The notes below the pieces were generated by a model. It was not told where the DNA came from. It ran no database searches and saw nothing but the letters and a program-made list of their open reading frames with translations. A DNA stretch of 64,000 nt from Christiangramia sp. OXR-203. GTDB lineage: Bacteria > Bacteroidota > Bacteroidia > Flavobacteriales > Flavobacteriaceae. A program made the translations under genes and the position numbers. The stretch spans positions 2,666,001-2,730,000 of the forward strand of contig NZ_CP139698.1 in the NCBI RefSeq assembly GCF_034372165.1, read 5' to 3'. Below, one piece after another: positions 1 to 8,565 of the stretch (the stretch's first letter is position 1; each line of letters opens with the position of its first letter).

Positions 1-471
1 GGAGGTTATTATCTTTATATCACTACTGCGAGCCGACTTTCCCAAATTGCGGGTAAAATGGAGGATATGACAAACGACGTAAGCAACTTCATGAACTCTA
101 ATAATATTGAAATGACTGGCAAACCTTTTATTCTCTTCAATGAAAGAAATGAAGATAGAGGAACCGCCATTTATTCAGCAGCGTACTTTACTCCAAGTGA
201 GGTGATCACTCCTCAGGATAGCCAGGTACTGAACGGTTTTATGCCTAATCAAAAAACATTGAAAACCACCCTAAAAGGTGATTATGAATATCTACAGGAA
301 GCTTGGGATGCGGCTTACCTATATATTCAGGAGAATGACCTGGCAATTATGGAAGATGCTGAGTTATTCCAGGTACATGTTACCGGACCAAGGGACAATG
401 CGAATCCAGCCGAATGGATTACTCATTTATACATTCCTCTGGGAGAAAAAGAAACAGTATTAGATGATTAA
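1..471 (+). CDS. Effector-binding (GyrI-like) domain protein, C-terminal part
   Basis: The reading frame is open from base 1, so the gene begins upstream of the window and only about 156 residues of its C-terminus are present. The visible part resembles the GyrI-like/AraC-type effector-binding fold: a segment rich in aromatic residues, a 'LKGDYEYLQEAWDAAYLYI' helix and a final 'EWITHLYIPL' strand. Bacteroidota often carry this domain behind an SRPBCC-type domain, which would lie outside the window. It overlaps crcB by 8 nt, so the two are probably co-translated. Ligand unknown. Confidence 0.6.
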   Translation, partial: GGYYLYITTASRLSQIAGKMEDMTNDVSNFMNSNNIEMTGKPFILFNERNEDRGTAIYSAAYFTPSEVITPQDSQVLNGFMPNQKTLKTTLKGDYEYLQEAWDAAYLYIQENDLAIMEDAELFQVHVTGPRDNANPAEWITHLYIPLGEKETVLDD

Positions 472-835
472 AAACCTGCTACTCGTCTTTCTTGGTGGTG
501 GTTTAGGATCCAGTCTGCGATATTTGATAAGCAAGTATTTAAATGACGGAGGTGTTATTCCCCAGGGAACTCTAGTAGTTAATGTTCTGGGTAGTTTTTT
601 GCTAGGGCTTGCCCTTGGATGGCTTACTAAGCAGGATATGCTTAATCATCCATTATACTTTCTTATAGCCATTGGTTTTTGTGGTGGTTTCACCACCTTC
701 AGCACCTTTTCGTTCGAAAATTTCAATATGATAAAATCTGGTGATTATATTTCATTCTCTATATACTTTTTAAGTAGTATCGTACTGGGAATTATCGCCA
801 TATTTCTCGGAATTATGCTTTCCAGACTTTTTTAA
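464..835 (+). CDS. crcB: CrcB/Fluc-type fluoride channel
   Basis: Small inner-membrane protein of 123 residues with four predicted transmembrane helices, the normal size for the Fluc/CrcB family, which exports fluoride as an antiparallel dimer. Visible family motifs are GGGLGSSLRY (residues 11-20, conserved Arg19), the pore Asn40 in VNVLGSFLLG, and GFCGGFTTFSTF (71-82) with the Phe and Thr residues of the fluoride pathway. ATG at 464 overlaps the upstream gene by 8 nt. No fluoride riboswitch can be placed because the leader is coding sequence. A hairpin terminator follows. Confidence 0.93.
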   Translation: MIKNLLLVFLGGGLGSSLRYLISKYLNDGGVIPQGTLVVNVLGSFLLGLALGWLTKQDMLNHPLYFLIAIGFCGGFTTFSTFSFENFNMIKSGDYISFSIYFLSSIVLGIIAIFLGIMLSRLF

Positions 836-880
836 GCGATTTTCAGATACATATATTTCGATTTTAAACATTTTATTTAT

Positions 881-908
881 ACACCCCTAAATTTATAGGG
901 GTGTTTTC
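881..908 (+). terminator. Intrinsic terminator after crcB
   Basis: Perfect 9-bp stem (881-889 with 896-904, ACACCCCTA/TAGGGGTGT), six-base loop, followed by a short T-rich tail. It separates crcB from the downstream PII gene. Confidence 0.75.
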
Positions 909-999
909 TATTTATATCATAAAAGTTGACTTGCTAGTTATATTTTAACAGGGTCTGTTAAAGTTTTTAATAACTTTAAACCTCTCTTAATCAACATTT

Positions 1000-1338
1000 A
1001 TGAAAAAAATTGAAGCAATTATTCGCAAGTCTGAGTTTGACAAGACCAAAGCAGCCCTGCACTCAATTGGAGTTACGTTTTTTAGCTACTGGGATGTTAC
1101 CGGAGTTGGAAATGAAAAGGTAGGTCATGTTTATCGTGGTGTATCGTACAGCACCGCAGATATTCAACGAAGATACCTGTCTATCGTGGTCACAGACAGT
1201 TTCTTGGACAAAACCATAGAAACATTAATGGACGCTGCTTATACCGGCAGCGTTGGAGATGGAAAGATCTTCGTGTCCACAATAGATGAAGCCTACCGAA
1301 TAAGAACCAAGGAAAAAGGTTCCGAATCACTCAAGTAA
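1000..1338 (+). CDS. PII-family nitrogen regulatory protein (GlnK/GlnB-like)
   Basis: 112 residues, the normal PII length. It senses ATP/ADP and 2-oxoglutarate and typically gates the ammonium channel encoded next to it (Amt starts 27 nt downstream). Seen: B-loop TGSVGDGKIF with Lys89, C-loop RIRT (Arg100, Arg102), and a T-loop that keeps Tyr50 in RGVSY. Unusual points: the T-loop looks about two residues shorter than enterobacterial GlnB, and the usual Gln39 region (GRQKGH) reads GNEKVGH, so 2-oxoglutarate/Mg binding may differ. Probably trimeric and cytosolic or bound to the Amt inner face. Confidence 0.9.
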   Translation: MKKIEAIIRKSEFDKTKAALHSIGVTFFSYWDVTGVGNEKVGHVYRGVSYSTADIQRRYLSIVVTDSFLDKTIETLMDAAYTGSVGDGKIFVSTIDEAYRIRTKEKGSESLK

Positions 1339-1365
1339 AAACTACAATTTCAACAGTAACTTATT

Positions 1366-2592
1366 ATGGAAGGAATATTAACTATCAATAACGTATGGAT
1401 GATGATCTGTACGGCACTCGTTTTCTTTATGCACATGGGCTTTGCTCTTTTAGAGATTGGTCTTACCAGGCAAAAGAATACGATTAACATATTATTTAAG
1501 AACCTGTTTATTATCACTGTAGGCCTGTTACTCTATTGCCTGCTTGGATTCAATTTGATGTATCCGGGAGAGTTCAATGGATATTTTGGTTTCGCAGGCT
1601 TTGGACTGGATAGTCCTCTTGCCGATGGAAGTCTAGATCTGGCCTACAGTGAAGGCTATACTTACTGGACAGATTTCCTATTTCAGGGAATGTTTGCAGC
1701 GACAGCAGCAACTATCGTTTCTGGTGCTGTAGCCGAAAGGATCAAACTAAACAGTTTTATGGTCTTTGTAATTCTCTATGTGGGAATTGTATATCCAATA
1801 GCCGGATCCTGGAAATGGGGTGGCGGATTCCTTGATGAAATGGGATTCTATGATTTTGCTGGTTCAACTCTTGTTCACTCTGTTGGTGGGTGGGCAGCTC
1901 TCGTTGCAATTTACCTTTTAGGAGCAAGAATTGGAAAATTCAAAGATGGTAAAATTGGAGCTTTTCCTGGTCATTCCATGCCTTTTGCCACTGCAGGAGT
2001 TTTGATCTTATGGTTAGGATGGTTTGGATTTAATGGAGGTTCAGTACTTTCTGCAGATCCAGAACTAACCTCATTAACCCTGGTAACAACCTGTCTTGCA
2101 GCAGCAGCAGGTGGAGTAGCCTCCTTTATATTCTCCAGCATCCTTTATAAGAACTACGATATCACTATGTTTTTAAATGGTATTCTGGGTGGATTGGTAG
2201 GAATCACTGCCGGTGCAGACCAGATGTCCCCAACAGATGCAATTCTTATTGGTGCGATCGCAGGTGTTATTATTGTAATGGGAGTCGCGTTTGTTGACAA
2301 ATTGAAACTGGACGATCCTGTAGGTGCCGTAGCCGTTCATTTGATCTGCGGAATATGGGGAACCCTTGCCGTAGGTATCTTCGGAAATATGGCGGGTATT
2401 GATCAGTTCATCACTCAACTTATTGGTGTTGGAGCTTATGCCGCTTTCTGTATAGTGACTTCATTTATCATATTCTATATTCTGAAGGTTACTCTTGGGC
2501 TAAGAGTTTCAGCAAAAGAAGAAACTGAAGGTCTGGACATCCATGAACATGGAATGGATGCCTATCCAGATTTCGGACTTAATCAGAAATAA
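1366..2592 (+). CDS. amt: Ammonium transporter (Amt/MEP family)
   Basis: 408-residue polytopic inner-membrane ammonium channel. The twin pore histidines are visible at His171 (STLVHSVGGW) and His325 (AVAVHLICGIWG), and the Phe-gate region appears as LWLGWFGFNGGS near 215-226. Membrane helices run almost the whole length, ending in a short charged cytosolic tail where PII docks. It is co-oriented with the PII gene 27 nt upstream, the usual glnK-amt pairing for ammonium uptake under nitrogen limitation. The N-terminus (MEGILTINNVWMMICTALVFFMHMG, split by a membrane helix) has no long signal peptide, common in Bacteroidota Amt. Confidence 0.96.
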   Translation: MEGILTINNVWMMICTALVFFMHMGFALLEIGLTRQKNTINILFKNLFIITVGLLLYCLLGFNLMYPGEFNGYFGFAGFGLDSPLADGSLDLAYSEGYTYWTDFLFQGMFAATAATIVSGAVAERIKLNSFMVFVILYVGIVYPIAGSWKWGGGFLDEMGFYDFAGSTLVHSVGGWAALVAIYLLGARIGKFKDGKIGAFPGHSMPFATAGVLILWLGWFGFNGGSVLSADPELTSLTLVTTCLAAAAGGVASFIFSSILYKNYDITMFLNGILGGLVGITAGADQMSPTDAILIGAIAGVIIVMGVAFVDKLKLDDPVGAVAVHLICGIWGTLAVGIFGNMAGIDQFITQLIGVGAYAAFCIVTSFIIFYILKVTLGLRVSAKEETEGLDIHEHGMDAYPDFGLNQK

Positions 2593-2608
2593 CAGCTAAA
2601 AATAGAAA

Positions 2609-2632
2609 CGGAGCGTTCCTCCAAACGCTCCG
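2609..2632 (+). terminator. Hairpin after amt
   Basis: 9-bp perfect stem CGGAGCGTT/AACGCTCCG (2609-2617 with 2624-2632) with a six-base loop. The T-tract that should follow is weak (ctatataatt), so it may be a partial terminator or a processing/stability hairpin that allows some readthrough into the porin-like gene. Confidence 0.5.
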
Positions 2633-2714
2633 CTATATAATTGCTAAACTTTAAAATACATTAAGTAATACCGTCGCTAAACGAATACACTAACAATGTT
2701 TTAATCTTAAAATT

Positions 2715-3815
2715 ATGCATGCAATTACATTTTCAAAATTAATAAAAATCTTCATTGTACCATGCCTCTTATTCTTCTCATTTAGCTTGCAGGCTCAGGA
2801 AAATGAAACAGAAGAAGCCTCAACATTTAGTATAAGCGGAAGTGTTGATGCCTATTTCAGAACAAATTTTAATGGGCTCAACCAATCTGAAGAGATCGTA
2901 GGTGGTGACGCCGTAACTCTAGATCCTGCCGCTCCCGCGACTTCCTTTGCCAATGATCCCGGTTTTGCCATTGGAATGGCAAATGTGATACTGGGCTACG
3001 AAAATGATAAAGTCGGCTTTGTTGCAGATCTGGTATTTGGACCCCGAGGTGAAGATGCTGTATTTCTATCCCAGGGTTCTGCCCAAATTGTGAATCAGTT
3101 ATACGCCTACTATAAAGTGAATAACGCACTAAAATTCACTTTAGGAAACTGGAACACTTATCTTGGTTACGAGGTAATTTCACCGGTAGCAAATTTCAAT
3201 TATTCTACCTCTTATATGTTCTCCTACGGACCTTTCTCTCACACTGGGATCAAAGCCGACTTTAGCTTTGACGATAACTGGACCGGGATGCTGGCCATCA
3301 TGAATCCTACTGACTATACAGAATACAACCCTATCGGGAAATATAGTTTTGGAGGGCAATTAGGTTACAGTAAAGACGGTGGAAGTGCCTTTCTAAATCT
3401 TCTCTATGGAGAGCAATCACTTTCAGATGACAGTCTATTTCAAATAGATCTAACCACGGGATGGGATCTAACCGACAGCTTCTACCTTGGATTGAATACT
3501 ACTTACCAGGATACTGATGGTGCAGGCTTCTATGGTGCAGCAATCTACCCGCAACTTTCACTTACATCCAATTTTGGTCTTGGCTTAAGAGCTGAGTACT
3601 TTAAAGAACTGGAAGACGGAGGTGTTGTTTATGGAGCAGACACCAGTATTACTGCTTTCACGCTAACCGGAAGTTACCAGACCGGCGGACTCATCATAAA
3701 ACCTGAATTGCGTCTGGATAGCGTTTCTGATGATTTCCCGGCATTTCTGGATCGGGACCTACAACCAAATAGTAATCTGGCTTCCTTTCTTGTCGCTGCT
3801 ATTTATGCATTCTAG
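2715..3815 (+). CDS. Outer-membrane beta-barrel porin-like protein (BBP2/OmpL-like)
   Basis: 366 residues with a signal peptide ending near LQAQ|E (about residue 28) followed by alternating beta strands typical of a beta-barrel, ending in the aromatic C-terminus IYAF used for Bam recognition. Motifs such as SGSVDAYFRTNFN, LGNWNTYLGYEV and TGIKADFSF match the putative beta-barrel porin-2 family, often found beside Amt genes in Bacteroidota. It sits 122 nt after amt, so it may carry nitrogenous solutes across the outer membrane (inference). Its stop shares a CTAG tetramer with the convergent gene. Confidence 0.78.
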   Translation: MHAITFSKLIKIFIVPCLLFFSFSLQAQENETEEASTFSISGSVDAYFRTNFNGLNQSEEIVGGDAVTLDPAAPATSFANDPGFAIGMANVILGYENDKVGFVADLVFGPRGEDAVFLSQGSAQIVNQLYAYYKVNNALKFTLGNWNTYLGYEVISPVANFNYSTSYMFSYGPFSHTGIKADFSFDDNWTGMLAIMNPTDYTEYNPIGKYSFGGQLGYSKDGGSAFLNLLYGEQSLSDDSLFQIDLTTGWDLTDSFYLGLNTTYQDTDGAGFYGAAIYPQLSLTSNFGLGLRAEYFKELEDGGVVYGADTSITAFTLTGSYQTGGLIIKPELRLDSVSDDFPAFLDRDLQPNSNLASFLVAAIYAF

Positions 3816-4426
3816 TTTTTAGTAAACTTTTTAACGCCGGCCGGTATTGCTGTTTCCAAATGATTCTCCTTAGGAGGAATGGGACAAGAATACCGGCCGC
3901 TGTATGCACAATAAGGATTGTATGCCCTATTAAAATCAATAGTTACTCTCTTCTCTTCAGGAATACTGAAGTCTAAATATCTCCCTCCATCATAAGTAGA
4001 AATTCCGTTGGTCTCATCTGTAAATGGCAGGAACAAATAATCGAAATATTCTGGATCTGATCTAAGATTTTGATTTTGATATAGATTCAGCATAAATTCT
4101 TTTCCCTTTAGTTCAAAATAAAGCTCTCCATATTTCACATAGGTTGAAGTTCTGGAAGTGCTTGTCTGCATTTCAAAAGGAGATTCCGATGGAGTTCTAA
4201 CAAATTCTGCTTCAACGATATAGGCAGTATCGATTGTGAAAAATTCCAGCCCATCAAAATTTTCCAGGTCTTCCTTTTCCAGTGGAGATTCTTCGGGATC
4301 TCTAAAATCTTCATTCATTTGCACTCGATACTCTTCCGAAGCTTTTACAGCTTCCGGCATTTGTGCATGTAACAAAGAGGATATGCAAAGAATAAGGATA
4401 AAAAAGATATTTCTGAGTGAAGACAT
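3812..4426 (-). CDS. DUF1684 family secreted protein
   Basis: 204 residues with a signal peptide (cleavage near LLHAQ). The DUF1684 signature is clear in the second half: FLPFTDETNG, TYDGGRYLD, then IDFNRAYNPYCAY and CPIPPKENHL. The family is widespread but its function is not established. The paired Cys residues around YNPYCAYSGRYSC could form a disulfide in the periplasm. Convergent with the porin-like gene, overlapping it by 4 nt. Confidence 0.85.
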   Translation of the reverse strand: MSSLRNIFFILILCISSLLHAQMPEAVKASEEYRVQMNEDFRDPEESPLEKEDLENFDGLEFFTIDTAYIVEAEFVRTPSESPFEMQTSTSRTSTYVKYGELYFELKGKEFMLNLYQNQNLRSDPEYFDYLFLPFTDETNGISTYDGGRYLDFSIPEEKRVTIDFNRAYNPYCAYSGRYSCPIPPKENHLETAIPAGVKKFTKN

Positions 4427-4476
4427 GTGATGTATTTAATTCCCAAAATAACCAATATCTACCAGAAAAATTGAAC

Positions 4477-4484
4477 TAATTTTG
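4477..4484 (+). promoter_or_regulatory. TAnnTTTG -7 element for the MFS gene
   Basis: TAATTTTG matches the Bacteroidota -7 consensus exactly and ends 15 nt before the ATG at 4500. No TTG is visible at the expected -33 distance. The TTG inside the element (4482) is in frame with the gene and can be mistaken for its start. Confidence 0.55.
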
Positions 4485-4499
4485 AGGCTTATCAATTCT

Positions 4500-5705
4500 A
4501 TGAAAAAGTTATTTGCATCCTATATCGATTCGTTCTCTGGACTAAGAAAAGAAATCTGGCTACTGGCTTTGATCACCCTGATTAATAGAGCAGGAACTAT
4601 GGTCATTCCTTTTCTTTCTCTGTATTTAACCAAGAGTCAGGGTTTCAGCCTGGAGCAGGTAGGATGGATACTCACATTCTTTGGGCTGGGATCTGTAACT
4701 GGCTCTTTTCTGGGCGGTAAGCTAACAGATATTTTCGGGCATTATAAAACCATGGCTGGTAGTTTGATTGGTAGCTCTGTATTATTCGTTCTACTTCAGT
4801 TTCCTCAGGATTTCTGGACGTTCTGCCTTGGAATTTACCTGGTCATGTCTATAGCAGATATCTTCAGACCTGCAGTGTTTGTTGCGATAAGCGCCTATAG
4901 CAAACCGCAGAACAGAACAAGATCCCTAACATTAATAAGACTGGCGATAAATCTGGGGTTTTCAGCAGGACCAGCGCTGGGAGGTTTAATTATAGCTACT
5001 GCTGGATATGATGGATTATTCTGGGTAGACGGTATTACATGCCTGTTTGCAGGTGTCCTATTGTTAAAACTACTTCATCCTAAGCGTGCTGTAGAAGAAC
5101 CTGAAGAGGAGATTACCAATACCGCTTCTGCATACCAGGATAAACTGTATTGGGTATTCATAGTAGCACTAATGCTGTTCGGACTGGTATTTATCCAGTA
5201 TTTCTCTACGGTGCCACTTTACTATTCCGAAGTGCATCAATTGAGCGAACTCGAAATCGGACTTATACTGGGACTGAATGGGTTCTTTATATTCCTGTTT
5301 GAAATGCCGCTGATCAAGTACCTGGAAAACCGAAATTTAGGAACGTTGAATTATGTCATATTCGGCGCCTTCCTAACCGCATTAAGTTTTCTGGTCATAA
5401 ACCTTACCGGTTGGGTAGGTATTATTATTGTTGGAATGCTTCTGGTTACTATTGGAGAAATGATCGCTTTTCCGTTTTCTAACTCTTTTGCTCTTATTAG
5501 ATCTCAAGGCAAAAAACGTGGCAGTTACATGGCGCTCTATAGTATCGCCTTTTCAGTCAGCCATATTTTTGGACATAACTCCGGAATGCAATTAATCGAT
5601 AATTTTGGTTACGACTTCACCTGGTACACTATGATGGGGCTCGCCGTTGTATGCATCCTGTTACTTATTCTTCTGAAGAAGTTTCTGGTGAGGGAAGCAG
5701 CTTAG
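4500..5705 (+). CDS. MFS transporter
   Basis: 401 residues from the ATG at 4500, about twelve transmembrane helices, one long central loop (around residues 195-215, acidic EEPEEEITN). The motif-A-like segment GSFLGGKLTDIFGHYKTM between helices 2 and 3 is a Major Facilitator hallmark; the closest general resemblance is to YdeE/MdtH-like drug or metabolite exporters. I chose 4500 over the in-frame TTG at 4482 because that TTG is part of the -7 promoter element. Substrate unknown. Ends in a 4-nt overlap with the convergent gene. Confidence 0.88.
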   Translation: MKKLFASYIDSFSGLRKEIWLLALITLINRAGTMVIPFLSLYLTKSQGFSLEQVGWILTFFGLGSVTGSFLGGKLTDIFGHYKTMAGSLIGSSVLFVLLQFPQDFWTFCLGIYLVMSIADIFRPAVFVAISAYSKPQNRTRSLTLIRLAINLGFSAGPALGGLIIATAGYDGLFWVDGITCLFAGVLLLKLLHPKRAVEEPEEEITNTASAYQDKLYWVFIVALMLFGLVFIQYFSTVPLYYSEVHQLSELEIGLILGLNGFFIFLFEMPLIKYLENRNLGTLNYVIFGAFLTALSFLVINLTGWVGIIIVGMLLVTIGEMIAFPFSNSFALIRSQGKKRGSYMALYSIAFSVSHIFGHNSGMQLIDNFGYDFTWYTMMGLAVVCILLLILLKKFLVREAA

Positions 5706-7102
5706 TATTTCGATTTTTTGAGATACTTCTGAATGATCGCATTGTATTCTTCAGAGAATTTCAAATCCAGAGTTCCATCGATGGAATACAATCTTTCATA
5801 GTCATCGTAACCGGTCTTCAGAAGATCTTCCAGGTACAAAAGAGCCGTTTCAGCATCCCCATCCAAAGAAGCCAGTGATATAATTTTGAAATAGGCTTCA
5901 GGGTCTTCTTTGTTGATTGCTGTTCTTAAAACACTTATAAAAATTCTGGCATCAATTCCTGCATTGGATTTCATGATATCATCGAACTGTCGCTTGGAGA
6001 GAAAGTCCAGATATCCCTTCAACCTGTAAGCCATATCAACTTTTGCCTTTTCAGAACTATTCTGAAGTTTCTCCAGACCATCCATTTGGTACGCCCACCA
6101 ACCGATATTTTGAAAGTTTTGCGTCATCACATCTGAAGTTAAAAGGTACTCATACTCTGCCTGTTGTTCGCGCTCATAAGAAACTGCCTGTTTAAAATCT
6201 CTTTTCTGAGCCGAATAACCCCTGGTACGCCTTACCTCTTTCATTCGATCTTTCACTTCGTCTTCGTAACCAAATTCTGCATACTTTTCTTTCATTCTCT
6301 CCAGGTTTTGATACGCAGAATAGTAATTCCTTGTACGCCTCAGACTTTCCACATAATCCAGTTCCTGCTGGTATAATTTAGAAATGAAATCTTTATCTGC
6401 CTGTCTTGTACCATCCTTTACTGCTTGTAGCGTAAAACCGGAAACTGCATTATAGATGACTGCACTGGAAGGCCAATCATTCTCCTTACCGTCAAAATAA
6501 TAGATTTCCGTTGGGAAATCTCGCTTGTCATAGAATTTAAGATAGCTTTCCATTTCGTACACCATATAATCCTGACTTGCTCCTATTCCAATAAACATAT
6601 ATGGCTCCTGATCATTCACAAATTTTGGATTGACGAATGAGTTATTAATAGCAAGGATTCCAGCCATGTTCCTATTCATCAGAGTAAGGGCAGAGGCGAT
6701 CTGTGCCCCTTCTGCCATGCCTGCAAAATAGATTTGCTCAGGATCAATTCCTAAAGTTCCTGTTACTACGTTCATCATGGATACTGAGGTATTTATTACA
6801 CTATCCAGAGACTTAGATTTTAAATCGAGTTCCAGGGCTGCAATTATATACCCCTGATCTTCCGCAGCCGGTCGAAAAAGATTTGCTGTACTAGTCGCCC
6901 TTCCTTTTGGATCAAAAATAAAAATAACCGGCCATTTTTTATCCTGAGAATATTGTGAAGGGGTATAAACTGCGAAAGTTTCACCTTTGGATCCAGGAAT
7001 ATTAATGCCTTTAGTAACATTGCCTTTGGCGATTCTCATCTCCTGTCCTACCATTAAAAGAGGGAGTATTAGGAAGAAGATGTACAGTAGAAGTCTTTTC
7101 AT
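5702..7102 (-). CDS. Secreted alpha/beta-hydrolase-fold protein with degenerate catalytic site
   Basis: 466 residues: signal peptide (about 1-19, ends MVGQ), an alpha/beta-hydrolase-like domain (about 30-235) beginning FAVYTPSQY and PVIFIFDPKGR, and a helical, charged C-terminal half (about 245-466) resembling TPR-like repeats. The nucleophile elbow where esterases have GxSxG reads GMAEG, so the serine is replaced by alanine, and the usual His region reads FDGKENDWP with no histidine. It therefore looks like a non-catalytic homologue, perhaps a binding or scaffolding protein of the periplasm. Function unknown. Confidence 0.65.
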   Translation of the reverse strand: MKRLLLYIFFLILPLLMVGQEMRIAKGNVTKGINIPGSKGETFAVYTPSQYSQDKKWPVIFIFDPKGRATSTANLFRPAAEDQGYIIAALELDLKSKSLDSVINTSVSMMNVVTGTLGIDPEQIYFAGMAEGAQIASALTLMNRNMAGILAINNSFVNPKFVNDQEPYMFIGIGASQDYMVYEMESYLKFYDKRDFPTEIYYFDGKENDWPSSAVIYNAVSGFTLQAVKDGTRQADKDFISKLYQQELDYVESLRRTRNYYSAYQNLERMKEKYAEFGYEDEVKDRMKEVRRTRGYSAQKRDFKQAVSYEREQQAEYEYLLTSDVMTQNFQNIGWWAYQMDGLEKLQNSSEKAKVDMAYRLKGYLDFLSKRQFDDIMKSNAGIDARIFISVLRTAINKEDPEAYFKIISLASLDGDAETALLYLEDLLKTGYDDYERLYSIDGTLDLKFSEEYNAIIQKYLKKSKY

Positions 7103-7152
7103 AGGTGTTCGAATATTGTTAAATATAATAATTGCATCACGAATTATTCCAT

Positions 7153-7184
7153 AAAAAAACCCGTAAGTAATAAACTTACGGGTT
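7153..7184 (-). terminator. Intrinsic terminator of the DUF1328-like gene
   Basis: Perfect 11-bp stem AACCCGTAAGT/ACTTACGGGTT (7158-7168 with 7174-7184), five-base loop. Read on the minus strand it is followed by a run of seven T, so it ends the 66-residue gene before the divergent-looking hydrolase start. Confidence 0.85.
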
Positions 7185-7205
7185 GGGGCACTTTGAATGT
7201 GTCTT

Positions 7206-7406
7206 TTATCTCCTTTTTACTGGCTGATATTTCATTTTTGGTTTCTCCGGAAAAAATAATTTCGCCATAAGAGAAATCACCAGTAGGTCTGCAAAAATCA
7301 GGAACATTATTCTAACTACTTCAATTCCGGAAAATGATAATCCGGTAAATCCAACTAATCCTGTTACTGCTGCAAGAACTAAAAATAATAGTGCTTTCTT
7401 CCTCAT
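7206..7406 (-). CDS. Small two-helix membrane protein, DUF1328/YtjA-like
   Basis: 66 residues with two hydrophobic helices (about 5-22 and 30-52) and a basic C-terminus. The pattern LVLAAVTGLVGFTGLSFSG then VRIMFLIFADLLVISL follows DUF1328 (YtjA) proteins, which are small stress-associated membrane proteins of unknown role. Transcribed alone, with its own -7 element upstream and a strong terminator downstream. Confidence 0.7.
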   Translation of the reverse strand: MRKKALLFLVLAAVTGLVGFTGLSFSGIEVVRIMFLIFADLLVISLMAKLFFPEKPKMKYQPVKRR

Positions 7407-7433
7407 GATACTTTTTACTTGTTTTGTTTAATA

Positions 7434-7441
7434 CAAATTTA
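7434..7441 (-). promoter_or_regulatory. TAnnTTTG -7 element for the DUF1328-like gene
   Basis: Minus-strand TAAATTTG, an exact consensus match, 27 nt upstream of the ATG at 7406. A TTG lies 27 nt further upstream, slightly beyond the usual 17-23 nt spacing. Confidence 0.5.
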
Positions 7442-7602
7442 AGTACGAATCTCATTATATTGTCCTAACAAAATTACAATTGGAATCTTTTTAACTAAGA
7501 ACCGGGTATTCTCAAATTAAAGTGTTAACAGAAAGAATTGAAAGTCATTATTTTAACAGTTTTTTCTGGCTCGTTTAGATTTGCTGGAAAAACTAAATAT
7601 TC

Positions 7603-8040
7603 TTATCGTGGTAGTATTGGCGCATCGTCCACAACTTTGGAAAGTATAATATGAGTTCTGGTTTCCCCATAGGTGATTAATTGATCAATGAGCTTTTCCA
7701 GGTGCACCTGATCTTTTAAGATCACCTCCATAATTATATTTTCGTTACCAGTTATACGATAACAATTGAGCACCTCTTTGTAGGTTGGAACGGTTTCTAA
7801 AAATGCTTTTAATCTTCCTGTAAATGCGCGCAAAGTAATTACCGCCCTTAGTTGATATCCGGTCTTCTGGTGACTGATATTGACTTTATAGGAATTTATC
7901 ACCCCCGCATCTTCCATTTTCTTCATTCTCTCAGCAACAGCCGGTGAACTCAACCCCACTTTTCTTCCTATCTCTGAAAACGAAGCTCTCGCATCTATTT
8001 GTAATTCCTGCAGGATCGCCCAGTTCAATTTATCAACCAT
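7603..8040 (-). CDS. Lrp/AsnC family transcriptional regulator
   Basis: 145 residues, the normal Lrp/AsnC size. Residues 1-60 form the helix-turn-helix (LNWAILQELQIDAR, FSEIGRKVGLSSPAVAERM), followed by the RAM/AsnC ligand-binding domain with CYRITGNENIIMEV in the position of the family's effector-binding loop. These proteins form octamers and respond to amino acids; this one's ligand is not evident. It is monocistronic and transcribed away from the 132-residue gene at 8157, so that gene and itself are candidate targets (inference). Confidence 0.92.
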   Translation of the reverse strand: MVDKLNWAILQELQIDARASFSEIGRKVGLSSPAVAERMKKMEDAGVINSYKVNISHQKTGYQLRAVITLRAFTGRLKAFLETVPTYKEVLNCYRITGNENIIMEVILKDQVHLEKLIDQLITYGETRTHIILSKVVDDAPILPR

Positions 8041-8156
8041 ATTTTTAAAGTATTATATAGCTATAAATTTAAATATTAAATATAATTCTATCATTTACAT
8101 TAACTTTTAAATGCATCTTTGATAAGTCTCTAGTAATTTAGAGGAAAATTTAAACG

Positions 8157-8555
8157 ATGTCATCCTCTTACGACAAGTCCCGACAGCCCAGCGAAGCATT
8201 ATATTCTAAGGCCCGGGAGATCATGAAGATATCCAAATCTGTATCAGATTATCTTTTGCCTGATGTATCTGGCTTAAATGATCATGGGTTGGAAGATAAG
8301 AGCGTTTATTTTACCGGTGATATCATTCGATATTCAGAATCACTTTTGCCGAATATTGCGAGGGCCGAAAATGAATTTTTTCAGGAAAGTAGAAAGCATT
8401 ATGTGCATGCCGTAAGTCTGCTTACCGAACGTTTAAATAAGCATTGCGAACACCTTGAACTTGCTAATAGCAACGGAACAGATTTCGTACGGCTTCTACG
8501 GAAAGAAATTCAGAAGTTTAGAAAATTACAAAGCGTCTGGCGACTATCCTTATAA
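8157..8555 (+). CDS. Hypothetical helical protein
   Basis: 132 residues, no signal peptide or membrane segment. It is predicted to be mostly alpha-helical with a charged C-terminal helix (RLLRKEIQKFRKLQSVWRLSL at the end) and an internal FFQESRKHY segment. I do not recognise a family. It starts 116 nt from the divergent Lrp-type regulator and ends just before a bidirectional terminator, so it is a single-gene unit that the regulator could control. Codon use looks like its neighbours. Confidence 0.65.
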   Translation: MSSSYDKSRQPSEALYSKAREIMKISKSVSDYLLPDVSGLNDHGLEDKSVYFTGDIIRYSESLLPNIARAENEFFQESRKHYVHAVSLLTERLNKHCEHLELANSNGTDFVRLLRKEIQKFRKLQSVWRLSL

Positions 8556-8565
8556 AGTTAGAAAA

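Noticed and set aside
380-470. Fluoride riboswitch upstream of crcB
   Set aside because: The leader is coding sequence of the upstream gene with an 8-nt overlap and shows no fluoride-aptamer pattern.
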